From NCBI GenBank assembly GCA_016932575.1, contig JAFGCO010000002.1, positions 80,625 to 144,624 of the forward strand: a stretch of 64,000 bases of DNA, given 5' to 3'. Position 1 is the stretch's first letter. Each line of letters opens with the position of its first letter. Under the pieces are notes generated by a model. The model was not told the DNA's origin. It searched no databases and worked only from the letters and a program-made list of their open reading frames with translations. The position numbers were made by a program, and so were the translations under genes. Source of the DNA: a bacterium (GTDB lineage Bacteria > Zhuqueibacterota > QNDG01 > JAFGCO01). Of the stretch, positions 48,748 through 57,416 are shown in pieces.

Positions 48748-50199
48748 CTAGACAATATATGCACTCGAAGCTGTGTCTCCTCCATGTCCGGTCCAGTTGG
48801 TATGAAAAAATTCACCCCTCTGTTTATCGATCCTTTCATACATATGTGCACCAAAATAATCCCTCTGTGCCTGGAGCAGATTGGCAGGAAGCCGCTCGCT
48901 GCGATATCCATCATAATACGCAAGTGCGGCGCTTGTGGCCGGAACCGGTATGCCCAATTCAACAGCCGCCTTCACCATACGGCGCCATGCAGGTAATGCT
49001 TTGGTCACTTCTTCTTTGAAAAAGGGATCCAAAAGCAGATTGGTTAATGTGGGATTATGATCAAACGCTTCCTTAATCTTTCCTAAAAATATTGAACGAA
49101 TAATGCATCCCCCGCGCCACATCAGGGCAATACCGCCATAGTTCAGATTCCATTGATAATTTTCAGCAGCTGCCCGCATGAGCTGATACCCCTGTGCATA
49201 GCTGACGATTTTGGATGCATAGAGTGCCTGCTCCAAATCATTCACAAATTGGGATTGATCTCCTTCAAATTTTGATTCCGGTCCGATCAATTCCTTTGAA
49301 GCTGCCACACGTTCTTCTTTTAATGCAGACAGACAGCGTGCAAATACCGCCTCTCCGATTAATGTAAGCGGCTGTCCCAGATTCAGAGCCTCGACTGCAG
49401 TCCATTTCCCCGTTCCTTTCTGACCGGCCTTATCAAGAATCAAATCAATAACATAATTGCCATCTTTATCCTGATATGCAAGAATATCACGGGTAATTTC
49501 AATTAAATAGCTGTCCAGTTTGCCCTGATTCCATGCGGAAAATACCTGATGCATCTCATCATTGGACATACCGAGACCAAACTTCATCATCTGATAGATT
49601 TCTGTAATCATCTGCATATCACCGTACTCAATGCCATTATGAACCATTTTAACAAAATGGCCGGCTCCATTCTCGCCCACCCAGTCGCAGCATGGCTCTC
49701 CTTTTTCTGTTTTTGCCGAGATTGTCTGAAAAATGTTTTTCACATGAGGCCAGGCCTTCGGAGATCCACCGGGCATCATGGACGGTCCTTTCAGGGCGCC
49801 CTCTTCTCCGCCTGAAACACCGGTGCCTATGTAAAGCAACCCTTTGGATTCAACATACGCTGTTCTTCGAATTGTATCCGGAAAATGACTGTTGCCTCCG
49901 TCAATCAGAATATCGCCTTCCTCAAGATGCGGAATAATTTTTTCAATAAAATCGTCCACTGGTTTCCCCGCCTTGACCAGAAGCATGACTTTCCGGGGAC
50001 GTTTCAGGCTTGCCGTCAACTCTTCAATGGAATGGCATCCTTTGATGTTTTTCCCTTTGGCACGCCCCTCGACAAACCGGTCAACCTTTTCTACAGTACG
50101 ATTAAAAACAGCCACCGAGAATCCTTTGGACTCCATATTCATGACAAGATTCTCACCCATCACTGCCAGACCGATTAATCCGAAATCAAATTGACTCAT
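48748..50199 (-). CDS. gnd: 6-phosphogluconate dehydrogenase, decarboxylating
   Basis: 483 residues, the full-length dimeric type. NADP-binding 'GLIGLAVMGENLVMNM', 'VSGGEEGALKGPSMMPGG', catalytic Lys/Asn region 'GAGHFVKMVHNGIEYGDMQ', and the C-terminal substrate loop 'FFHTNWTGHGG' that reaches into the partner subunit. Oxidises 6-phosphogluconate to ribulose-5-phosphate and CO2. CGGAGG precedes the ATG. Its place between a fructuronate-reductase-like SDR and a LarA-family epimerase is unusual and suggests that the uronate route here produces 6-phosphogluconate; no zwf or pgl is adjacent. Confidence 0.96.
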   Translation of the reverse strand: MSQFDFGLIGLAVMGENLVMNMESKGFSVAVFNRTVEKVDRFVEGRAKGKNIKGCHSIEELTASLKRPRKVMLLVKAGKPVDDFIEKIIPHLEEGDILIDGGNSHFPDTIRRTAYVESKGLLYIGTGVSGGEEGALKGPSMMPGGSPKAWPHVKNIFQTISAKTEKGEPCCDWVGENGAGHFVKMVHNGIEYGDMQMITEIYQMMKFGLGMSNDEMHQVFSAWNQGKLDSYLIEITRDILAYQDKDGNYVIDLILDKAGQKGTGKWTAVEALNLGQPLTLIGEAVFARCLSALKEERVAASKELIGPESKFEGDQSQFVNDLEQALYASKIVSYAQGYQLMRAAAENYQWNLNYGGIALMWRGGCIIRSIFLGKIKEAFDHNPTLTNLLLDPFFKEEVTKALPAWRRMVKAAVELGIPVPATSAALAYYDGYRSERLPANLLQAQRDYFGAHMYERIDKQRGEFFHTNWTGHGGDTASSAYIV

Positions 50200-50295
50200 T
50201 TTTTCCTCCGCTAGTACTTGTATGTTATTCTGTTAAAAGGTAATTACCAGACAAAACAAGACACATTTTTATCATGGATCAGGATATGATAAATT

Positions 50296-51072
50296 TTAAA
50301 TTGTCATGGCGGTAAATCCGCCATCAATCCGGATCAGGGCACCTGTCACAAACGACGAAGCCTTTTCCGAAGCCAGCCATATAACCGCACCAACCAGTTC
50401 TTCCGGTTCTCCGAAGCGATTCATTGGCGTATGTCGCATGATATCATTGGTACGTTCTTCTGTCAGTAATTTTCGATTTTGCTCCGCAGGGAAAAAACCC
50501 GGAGCAATGGCATTCACACGAACGCCTTTCATTCCCCATTCCCTGGCCAGATTTTGCGTCAGATTATTTAAACCGGCTTTGCTGACAGCATAAGTAAAAA
50601 CGCGGGAAAGCGGCGGTCCGGAAGACGCAGATGAAATATTGATGATGCTCCCTGAACCCTGCTGTACCATCTGTTTACCAAAAATCTGGCACGCCATAAA
50701 AATACCTTTGAGATTCACCTGGATAATTTTATCCCATTCTTTTTCGGTAATTTCGAAAAACGGAGTCCCGGAATTAATTCCCGGAGCATTAATCAGAATA
50801 TCTGCTTTTCCCCATTTATTTAATATTTTATCCAAAACGTTTTCAAGATCGGATTTTTTCGAGACATCGGCCTCAAGAGCAAGGGTTTCAATACCCAGGG
50901 ATTCCATTGGCTTCGTTCTTTCTCTGGCATTTTCGCAATTCAAATCAACAATTGCCAAATTGGCTCCGGCCTTTGCCAGTCCATCTGCCATGGCACCGCC
51001 CAGGACTCCTCCCCCGCCAATGACAACGGCAACTTTGCCTGTCAATCCGAATTTTTCTTCAATATAACTCAT
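50296..51072 (-). CDS. SDR oxidoreductase, probable fructuronate reductase (D-mannonate dehydrogenase)
   Basis: 258 residues, classical short-chain dehydrogenase: cofactor loop 'VIGGGGVLGGAMADGLAKAG', Asp43 after beta-2 (NAD(H) preference), catalytic Ser147/148, Tyr161 and Lys165 ('YAVSKAG'). The N-terminal 'YIEEKFGLTGKVAVV' and the glycine-rich loop recall the UxuB/YjmF-type SDRs that reduce fructuronate to mannonate. Directly downstream of uxaE (40 nt), which yields fructuronate, so this is the natural next step. Gluconate 5-dehydrogenase or KduD-like activity remains possible. Confidence 0.8.
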   Translation of the reverse strand: MSYIEEKFGLTGKVAVVIGGGGVLGGAMADGLAKAGANLAIVDLNCENARERTKPMESLGIETLALEADVSKKSDLENVLDKILNKWGKADILINAPGINSGTPFFEITEKEWDKIIQVNLKGIFMACQIFGKQMVQQGSGSIINISSASSGPPLSRVFTYAVSKAGLNNLTQNLAREWGMKGVRVNAIAPGFFPAEQNRKLLTEERTNDIMRHTPMNRFGEPEELVGAVIWLASEKASSFVTGALIRIDGGFTAMTI

Positions 51073-51112
51073 AAAAACCCCTTTTTGCTATTCATTTTAT
51101 TAAAAAACTTTA

Positions 51113-52357
51113 TCAGTCAATAAACAGAGGTTTGATATGGCGCTTCAGAAGATTTTCAGTCACATGGCGGCTGACAACTTCCTGATTTTGATCCAATGCA
51201 TTTAAATACAGGTCTCCCTTTTCAGCCGCAACTTTGTAGGCAACATGGAGCAGCTGCCTGAAATGCATATTATATTCAGGATGGGTCTGATCATGCCGTA
51301 ATGCATCAGCGTATTGCCTGCCGCTCCACTGCTGTACATTGTCAGGATCCGGCAACCGCCCTGCATCAATATCAATGACAGTGAAGTAAGGCTTACAAAG
51401 TTCATCAAACCGCCCGAAGGCTGTTTGATAAATGTCTTTGGCAATCTGTAATCCTTCTCCACCGGATTCCGCAAGACCGATCAATTCCTCCAGCCATGAT
51501 GTTCCGGCAGTCTTTAAATGAACACCCGCCTGAAATTTGCGTATTGTGCGCCGGATGATTGGATAAAGCATGAATTTATCGCTGCCGGAATGGATACTGA
51601 GCTTTAACCGGGCCGGCAAACCAAAATGTTGAACCGCATGTTCAATAACAGCTATATCGGCTTCGAATTCTTCCGCAAATTTATCCGGATTGCCTACATA
51701 ATCCACGCCCTTGTTGAACCGGCCGCTGAATTTTGGTGCAATGGTCTGTACAGGAAGTTCCTCCGCGTGAATCATCGCCAGGATCAACAGCAATTCCTGG
51801 GGCGATTGCGGAGAATCAGTTTCATCCATGCTGACCTCAGTGACAAATGGTTCGGGCTTTCTTCCTTTTATATGGCGGTAAATCCTTCCGGCTTCCTGAA
51901 CAGCAAATAAATATTTTTCTGCCGTATGATACAAAAAATCCGAATCGATTTTTATTTTCTCAGTCAGATTTCTGATCGATAAATTCCCGATCAGGGATGA
52001 ATGCCTGTCCGCAAAGGCCTGAATGTCCGTCTGTTCTGCTTTTTCACCGATTGCATCGGCAACATCCATAGTGAAAAAATTACTGAAAGGAATAAAATCA
52101 TCAACAGTATTCATGTTGATATGATCCGCATCCACATAATATGCATCTTTCCATCCCAGGCTTTTTACAGAGCTGTCTGCTTCCATACGCACTGTTTCCG
52201 GTGTGGTACCGATAATTTGATGTTCCCGGAATGATTTGTTCCATACCGGCGCAATAAGGATTCCCTGTTCTCTGGCCAGTATCATGGCTTTCAGCTGGGC
52301 ATTTCCCTGTTTTCCGAAGCGATCCCCGATCCCCATCGATATTGTTTGCAGTTTCAA
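51113..52357 (-). CDS. uxaE: Tagaturonate/fructuronate epimerase
   Basis: 414 residues. Start is TTG with AAGGAGG 8 nt upstream. The N-terminus 'ISMGIGDRFGKQGNAQLKAM' and 'APVWNKSFREHQIIGT' are characteristic of the UxaE family, which interconverts D-tagaturonate (from galacturonate) and D-fructuronate (from glucuronate) as in Thermotoga. 'KLSIHSGSDKFMLYP' probably belongs to the metal/phosphate-type TIM-barrel active site. It lets one reductase serve both uronates. First enzyme gene after the regulator, 31 nt downstream. The uronate isomerase (uxaC) that would feed it is not in the window. Confidence 0.85.
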   Translation of the reverse strand: MKLQTISMGIGDRFGKQGNAQLKAMILAREQGILIAPVWNKSFREHQIIGTTPETVRMEADSSVKSLGWKDAYYVDADHINMNTVDDFIPFSNFFTMDVADAIGEKAEQTDIQAFADRHSSLIGNLSIRNLTEKIKIDSDFLYHTAEKYLFAVQEAGRIYRHIKGRKPEPFVTEVSMDETDSPQSPQELLLILAMIHAEELPVQTIAPKFSGRFNKGVDYVGNPDKFAEEFEADIAVIEHAVQHFGLPARLKLSIHSGSDKFMLYPIIRRTIRKFQAGVHLKTAGTSWLEELIGLAESGGEGLQIAKDIYQTAFGRFDELCKPYFTVIDIDAGRLPDPDNVQQWSGRQYADALRHDQTHPEYNMHFRQLLHVAYKVAAEKGDLYLNALDQNQEVVSRHVTENLLKRHIKPLFID

Positions 52358-52388
52358 AAGACAGCCTCCTTATATGAATGGATATTTA

Positions 52389-53489
52389 CTAACTGATTGT
52401 TTGAACTCCGCATGAGTCTCTGATGATTAATTTCGGTTTTAATATTTTACGATGTACATATTCATGATTTTCAATCTGATGGTTCAGCATAAGCATTGTT
52501 TGTAAGGCGATTTCATCGGCAGGCTGCCGGATGGTCGTTAAAGTAACCGGAGGCGGCACATCAAATTCAACATCGTCAAATCCGATCAGCGCCACATCCT
52601 CCGGAATTTTCAATCCCGCTTCGGTTAACGCACGTTCAAAACCCAGAGCGGAATGATCGTTAAAAGCAAATATTCCGTCCGGCCTTTCATGCCGTTTTAA
52701 AAATTCTTTCCCGACCTGATAACCGGATTGAAAATCCTGACCGGGAGCTTCAAAATGAAATTCAAATGGGGACTGATAATCGATAGAATATGATTTTAAC
52801 GCTTTTATAAATCCTTTCCTCCGCAATTTTCCCAGAGGATTTCCACGCTCTGCATTCAGGAAACCGGGCTGTCTGCATCCGTACCGAATCAGAAATTCCG
52901 TAGCCAGAAATGCTCCTTGTTCATGATCGGTCCCCACATAATGAATCAATGGATCTTCCACATAAGATACCATAACGTAGGGAAAGCTGGATTTATGCAG
53001 TTCAAAAATCGAATCCGAAACCTGGTTTGTGTGTTCTGTCGAAGCGATAATCAGACCTTTTACTTCCAAATCCTGAAAATGACGGATTTGATCATCTTCC
53101 TTTTTTACATTGTCCGAAGAATAAGACACCAGAAGGCGATACCCAAAATCAACCACTCTGGATTCAATGTGGTGAAGAATTCCGGTAAAGAACGGATTGG
53201 AAAAATTTGTCAGTACAAACCCCAAATTCCCCGCAGTAGGAGGTGTGGCAAATTGTCCAGGATCCGCGACAAAGGTGCCTCTTCCCACCCGACCGTACAC
53301 GTATCCGTCGCGAATCAGATCGGCGATTGCATTCTTTACGGTGATTAAACTGACATCGTACGTTTTTGTTAATTCGGCATTGGATGGAAGCTGATCACCA
53401 GGATTTAAATATCCTGCCCCGATTTGACGTTTGATATCTTCAATAATCTGCTTATAGAGCGGTATTTGTTTTGTATGATCAATTGCCAA
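52389..53489 (-). CDS. AraR-like GntR/LacI hybrid transcriptional regulator
   Basis: 366 residues. N-terminal GntR winged helix (about 1-75: 'IPLYKQIIEDIKRQIGAGYLNPGDQLPSNAELTKTYDVS', 'GRGTFVADPG') joined to a LacI/periplasmic-binding-type effector domain (about 88-366: 'NLGFVLTNFSNPFF', 'FNDHSALGFERALTEAG', 'LIGFDDVEF'). This combination is that of AraR. TTG start with AGGGGA 6-7 nt upstream. It heads the uronate operon and its own promoter carries a 17-bp palindrome, so autoregulation and repression relieved by a sugar acid are expected. Confidence 0.9.
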   Translation of the reverse strand: MAIDHTKQIPLYKQIIEDIKRQIGAGYLNPGDQLPSNAELTKTYDVSLITVKNAIADLIRDGYVYGRVGRGTFVADPGQFATPPTAGNLGFVLTNFSNPFFTGILHHIESRVVDFGYRLLVSYSSDNVKKEDDQIRHFQDLEVKGLIIASTEHTNQVSDSIFELHKSSFPYVMVSYVEDPLIHYVGTDHEQGAFLATEFLIRYGCRQPGFLNAERGNPLGKLRRKGFIKALKSYSIDYQSPFEFHFEAPGQDFQSGYQVGKEFLKRHERPDGIFAFNDHSALGFERALTEAGLKIPEDVALIGFDDVEFDVPPPVTLTTIRQPADEIALQTMLMLNHQIENHEYVHRKILKPKLIIRDSCGVQTIS

Positions 53490-53527
53490 TCCGCATCCCC
53501 TGGTATAAATGGTATATTAGGTATATT

Positions 53528-53544
53528 AAGTATACGATATACTT
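53528..53544. promoter_or_regulatory. Operator for the AraR-like regulator
   Basis: AAGTATA-CGA-TATACTT, a perfect 7-3-7 inverted repeat lying over the -10 box. An overlapping GTATA-N5-TATAC repeat (53521-53535) and further GGTATA copies at 53502 and 53511 make this a likely multi-site operator. Confidence 0.65.
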
Positions 53545-53557
53545 CATGAAAAATCAA
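53529..53557 (-). promoter_or_regulatory. Promoter of the uronate catabolic operon
   Basis: Minus strand TTGATT (53557-53552), 17-nt spacer, TATACT (53534-53529), about 40 nt before the regulator start. Confidence 0.7.
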
Positions 53558-53645
53558 GTGTTTTTTTATTTAAAACTTAAAATTTTGTAATACTTTATGT
53601 ATTGAACATGAAATTACAGATGTTTGAATAAAACGAAAAAATAAA

Positions 53646-53674
53646 TTGATTTAGTTTTATTTTCATATTATATT
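53646..53674 (+). promoter_or_regulatory. Promoter of the symporter gene
   Basis: TTGATT (53646-53651), 17-nt spacer, TATATT (53669-53674), 57 nt before the ATG. No copy of the palindrome at 53528-53544 is seen next to it, although the two promoters are only about 90 nt apart. Confidence 0.65.
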
Positions 53675-53730
53675 GATCTGAATTCCATGTCATCTGCATC
53701 CTATTATATCAAGCAGGGAAGGACTCGACT

Positions 53731-55761
53731 ATGCAGTTCAGCATATTTGATATTCTGGTCTTCTTTGGTTTCATTGTCTGTGTGATCACTGTTGGAATTT
53801 TAAAAAGCCGGAAAGAAAAAACAGGTGAGGATTATTTTCTTGCAGGCCGCGGTCTGATGTGGTGGCTGATTGGTTTTTCATTGATCGCCGCCAACATTTC
53901 AACCGAACAATTTGTTGGAATGAGCGGCAATGCAGCCAGCCATGTGGGATTGGCCATTGCCAGTTATGAATGGATGGCCGCGATTACACTGGTTGTGGTT
54001 GCATTTGCATTTCTTCCCTATTTTCTGCGTGCAGGCATTTTCACCATGCCTGAATTTTTAGAGGTGCGGTATAACAGTGCCTCACGATCAATCATGGCCA
54101 TCGCAACGCTTTTTATTTATATGCTCCTTCTGGGTTCTGTGACATATTCCGGTGCGCTGACTATTCGAACTTTAGCCGGAAAAATGGGCTACAATGTTCC
54201 TTTAGGAATGGGCTCGCTGATTATTGGAATGATCGCCATGCTCTATGTGGCTGCCGGAGGTTTGAAAGCATGCGCCTGGGCGGATTTGATTCAAGGCAGC
54301 GCGCTGATTCTCGGCGGGGCAGTTATTCTTTATTTTGCTTTCAGCAAACTTGGTGCAGCCAATGAGGCTGCTCAAATCATCAATGTCAAAACGGGCGCAG
54401 TAACCCTGAAGTCCCTGCCTGCAAGCCAGGGAGCCTTGTCGCGCTTCTGGGAACTCAATAAAGTCCGTATGAACATGTTTCTCCCGGCGGATGATCCCAT
54501 TCTTCCATGGACGGCATTGCTGCTGGGCTTATGGATTCCCAATTTTTATTACTGGGGACTGAACCAATATATTACCCAGAGAACCCTGGGATCCGCTTCT
54601 CTGGCTGAAGGTCAAAAGGGTATTGTATTCGCTTCATTTCTTAAACTGATTATTCCCTTTGTCATCGTTGTTCCCGGAATTATCGCGTTTAATCTGTTTT
54701 CTGTGGATATGCAGAAAGAAGCCATTCGGGACAATACTACGGTGATGACGAAATACTACAAGGCCAATCCGGAAACACAGTGGATCAATGTTGTTGAATC
54801 TCCTGCAGATTCAGCCATTGCACAATGGCAGCCGGGCCGTTTTATGGTGGCCGTGTTTCATGATGAAGCGGATGTCGAAGTGCTGAAAACACATAATCCC
54901 TATGTTTTACCCATAACCAAATCCGAATTCACCAATATTCAAACCGCGGAATACACGGTTTTCTGCACAGATGACAAAGCCTGGAAAAGCGTGTTTCCCT
55001 CACTGGCAGAGGAAGTCAGTGCCTACAACGAACAAATTGAAGCATCTGCAGCGCATACCGGACAGCTCACGTCTACAGAGAAGTTTATTGCCTATAAATA
55101 CGATACTGCCATGGCCCAATTGCTGGGCAATGTGCTTCCTCAGGGAGTGGGACTGGTCGGCTTCGTTCTCGCGGCGCTTCTGGGTGCTGTGGTCAGTTCA
55201 CTGGCTGCCATGCTCAATGCGTCCTCAACCATTTTTACAATGGATATTTATAAAAAATATTTATCACCGGATGCCTCCCAGAAATCCATCGTATTCCTGG
55301 GCCGGATCTGTGTGGTCGGCTTTTCTCTGATTGCCATTTTCCTTGCTCCACAGCTGGGTAATCCCAAAATCAGTAACAGCATCTTCACCATTATCCAGGA
55401 AGGTCAGGGATTCATCTCGCCTGGTATTCTGGCTGTTTTCGCCTTTGGTTTGCTCATTCGAAAAGCGCCTCCGATTTCTGGTGTGATTGGTCTACTAACG
55501 AACATTGCCGCTTATGGTATACTGAAATGGACATTACCTGAAATTCAGTTTTTAAACCGCATGGCAATTTGTTTTGGATTGTGCATTGTGGTGATGGGGA
55601 TTGTATCTCTGATCAAACCTCTGGATCAGCCTGTACAATTCACGGCAAAAACCAAACTGAGCCTCAATTCGTCCCGAGGCGCACGCATCGCGGGATTCAT
55701 TGTGGTCGGATTGACCCTGATGCTTTATTTCCTGTTCAGTCCGGCGGGTTTATTGCGTTAA
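53731..55761 (+). CDS. Sodium/solute symporter (SSS family, SGLT-like)
   Basis: 676 residues, about 14 membrane helices. SSS hallmarks: 'EDYFLAGRGLMWWLIGFSLIAANISTEQ', 'FTMPEFLEVRYN', and 'VSSLAAMLNASSTIFTMDIYKKY' for the Na+ site. Close in pattern to vSGLT-type sugar carriers. Between two helices there is an extra soluble stretch of roughly 110 residues (about 330-440, 'YYKANPETQWINVVE' to 'LTSTEKF') not present in the shortest family members. GGAAGGA precedes the ATG. Divergent from the uronate operon, so a sugar or uronate is the likely substrate. Confidence 0.9.
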   Translation: MQFSIFDILVFFGFIVCVITVGILKSRKEKTGEDYFLAGRGLMWWLIGFSLIAANISTEQFVGMSGNAASHVGLAIASYEWMAAITLVVVAFAFLPYFLRAGIFTMPEFLEVRYNSASRSIMAIATLFIYMLLLGSVTYSGALTIRTLAGKMGYNVPLGMGSLIIGMIAMLYVAAGGLKACAWADLIQGSALILGGAVILYFAFSKLGAANEAAQIINVKTGAVTLKSLPASQGALSRFWELNKVRMNMFLPADDPILPWTALLLGLWIPNFYYWGLNQYITQRTLGSASLAEGQKGIVFASFLKLIIPFVIVVPGIIAFNLFSVDMQKEAIRDNTTVMTKYYKANPETQWINVVESPADSAIAQWQPGRFMVAVFHDEADVEVLKTHNPYVLPITKSEFTNIQTAEYTVFCTDDKAWKSVFPSLAEEVSAYNEQIEASAAHTGQLTSTEKFIAYKYDTAMAQLLGNVLPQGVGLVGFVLAALLGAVVSSLAAMLNASSTIFTMDIYKKYLSPDASQKSIVFLGRICVVGFSLIAIFLAPQLGNPKISNSIFTIIQEGQGFISPGILAVFAFGLLIRKAPPISGVIGLLTNIAAYGILKWTLPEIQFLNRMAICFGLCIVVMGIVSLIKPLDQPVQFTAKTKLSLNSSRGARIAGFIVVGLTLMLYFLFSPAGLLR

Positions 55762-55913
55762 CATAACAGATTTTGGCAAATGATTTGCAAATTCAAAGAA
55801 TTTGTCAATAGTATTAAAAACATTGATATTGTGAAATCTCTTTTGATAGCCAGGGCACTGTCAGAAGGTTGGGGCAGTGCTTCTTTATGTCAGCGCTTTT
55901 AAGGAGCCGATTC

Positions 55914-56633
55914 ATGAAAAAAATCGTCAAAATGATCGTTTTTTGGGGTATCATCGGGCTTGTATGCGCCCTGTACTTCATTCAATGCACGCGATCCCCT
56001 GTCGAAAATTCTGAGTCAGAATCATTGAATAAAGCAACATCCGTTCAGGATACTATCATCCTCAGCAATTTTACTCTTACCTATGACAATGGCGGCGTTC
56101 TCATTGAATGGGGTATTGCTTTTGAAGAAAATGTCCTTGGATTTCATCTCTGGCGCTCTGAAGAAAACGATTCCTTCGGCATACGCATCAATCCCGCACT
56201 GATCCCGCTTGATGGAGCGTTGTCCTATCTTGATTTAACCGCATTGAACAATACTGGTTACTGCTATCAGCTCGAGGTGGTTTATCTCGATGGCGCCTCT
56301 GAAAAACTGGTCCATGCGGTTGCATGTATATCACCACCTGAAGTAGCCGAAAAAGAAGTATTACCGGCTTCTTTTGCACTCAGTCAAAATTATCCGAATC
56401 CGTTCAATTGCGTAACAACCATCCAATTCGTCCTGCCCACTACGGAATACGTTCAAATGACTGTTTATTCCATGGCCCGAAAGAAAGTCAGTATCCTGAT
56501 TGATGATCCGCTCTCAGCCGGATGTCATTGTGTCCGATTTGATGCGTCCGGTCTGGACGAAGGCATGTATTTATGCGAACTGAAGGCAGGCGGGGAAACC
56601 CGCGTCATTTCCATGCTCTATGTAAAGGATTAG
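55914..56633 (+). CDS. Lipoprotein-like protein with FN3-type and type IX sorting modules
   Basis: 239 residues from the ATG at 55914, which has AAGGAG 7 nt upstream; upstream ATGs in the frame lack a site. The N-terminal helix ends in a lipobox-like 'YFIQC' (Cys25). Residues 40-150 have the 'GGVLIEWGIAFEENVLGFHLWRS' pattern of FN3-like domains common in FCB secreted proteins. The last ~80 residues begin 'SFALSQNYPNPFNCVTTI', a type IX C-terminal sorting module, although Pro is replaced by Cys after NPFN. Having both a lipid-attachment site and a sorting module is odd. Its ATG-overlap spacing with the next gene (2 nt) shows co-expression. Confidence 0.8.
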   Translation: MKKIVKMIVFWGIIGLVCALYFIQCTRSPVENSESESLNKATSVQDTIILSNFTLTYDNGGVLIEWGIAFEENVLGFHLWRSEENDSFGIRINPALIPLDGALSYLDLTALNNTGYCYQLEVVYLDGASEKLVHAVACISPPEVAEKEVLPASFALSQNYPNPFNCVTTIQFVLPTTEYVQMTVYSMARKKVSILIDDPLSAGCHCVRFDASGLDEGMYLCELKAGGETRVISMLYVKD

Positions 56634-56635
56634 CC

Positions 56636-57352
56636 ATGAAACCCCATTTCATTTCATTTTTTCTGTTATTCTGTTCCAGCGCTTTGATTTCTGCAGGCGC
56701 CGTATCCAAATCCTCAATGGAATTTCAGGCAGGCTTTACCTACATGCTTCTGGGAGATCTCAATCAAAGCATCAACATGCTTCAGGAATCCGGACTCAAG
56801 TACAATGAAATGCATTCTGGCGCTGATTTTCAGATTGTATACCGCCATCCCTATCAAAAACAAAAAGAGTTATTGTGTGGAGGCGGCTGCATAGTGGCTT
56901 TTGCAATTCCTGTTGTGAAAATCCCATGCATATCAGAAACATACGATGAACTGGGTACAATTAAAATGACACACTTTCTTTTATGTACAGATACTTATGC
57001 TCTCATTGGCGGAACCCGTTATTTCATCAAAGAAGAATCCCTGAAACTGGGAATCTCTTCAGCATTGACTCTGCATTGGGCCATGTTTCACGAATCCGGA
57101 AGCACTGAAAAGATATGCATGGGGGCCCTGTGCAAAACCTATGATTACAGTAATACAGCCCATGGATTCGGAATCGGCGGAGAAATCGCGATGCATCCGG
57201 TCATTTACCTGAATCCGACACTGCAATTATCTTCAGATATCGGCTTCCGATATGCCAATATCGGACACTTTCAGTCAGACTGGACAGGCAAGGATTTTTC
57301 ACTGAATTTTACGGGCACTTTTTTGCGTCTGGGCCTGTGTTGGCAGATATAA
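56636..57352 (+). CDS. Outer-membrane beta-barrel protein of unknown function
   Basis: 238 residues from the ATG at 56636 (AAAGGA 6 nt upstream). Signal peptide (about 5-22, 'LISAGA'). The remainder alternates in hydrophobicity and ends in an aromatic-rich strand ('GTFLRLGLCWQI'). Several Cys residues (in 'LCGGGCIVAF', 'ICMGALCKTY') are unusual for a barrel and could form disulfides. It starts 2 nt after the preceding gene. No family recognised; possibly an outer-membrane channel for the sugar imported by this locus. Confidence 0.65.
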   Translation: MKPHFISFFLLFCSSALISAGAVSKSSMEFQAGFTYMLLGDLNQSINMLQESGLKYNEMHSGADFQIVYRHPYQKQKELLCGGGCIVAFAIPVVKIPCISETYDELGTIKMTHFLLCTDTYALIGGTRYFIKEESLKLGISSALTLHWAMFHESGSTEKICMGALCKTYDYSNTAHGFGIGGEIAMHPVIYLNPTLQLSSDIGFRYANIGHFQSDWTGKDFSLNFTGTFLRLGLCWQI

Positions 57353-57416
57353 AACTTCGAACAGCATGTCAATGTCATTTACTTTAGCCTTTATGAATTT
57401 TCGGACAGCATAAGCC

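Noticed and set aside
55855..55886. GCACTG/CAGTGC hairpin after the symporter as a terminator
   Set aside because: The stem is only 6 bp with a 14-nt loop and an interrupted T tract, so it is too weak to call.
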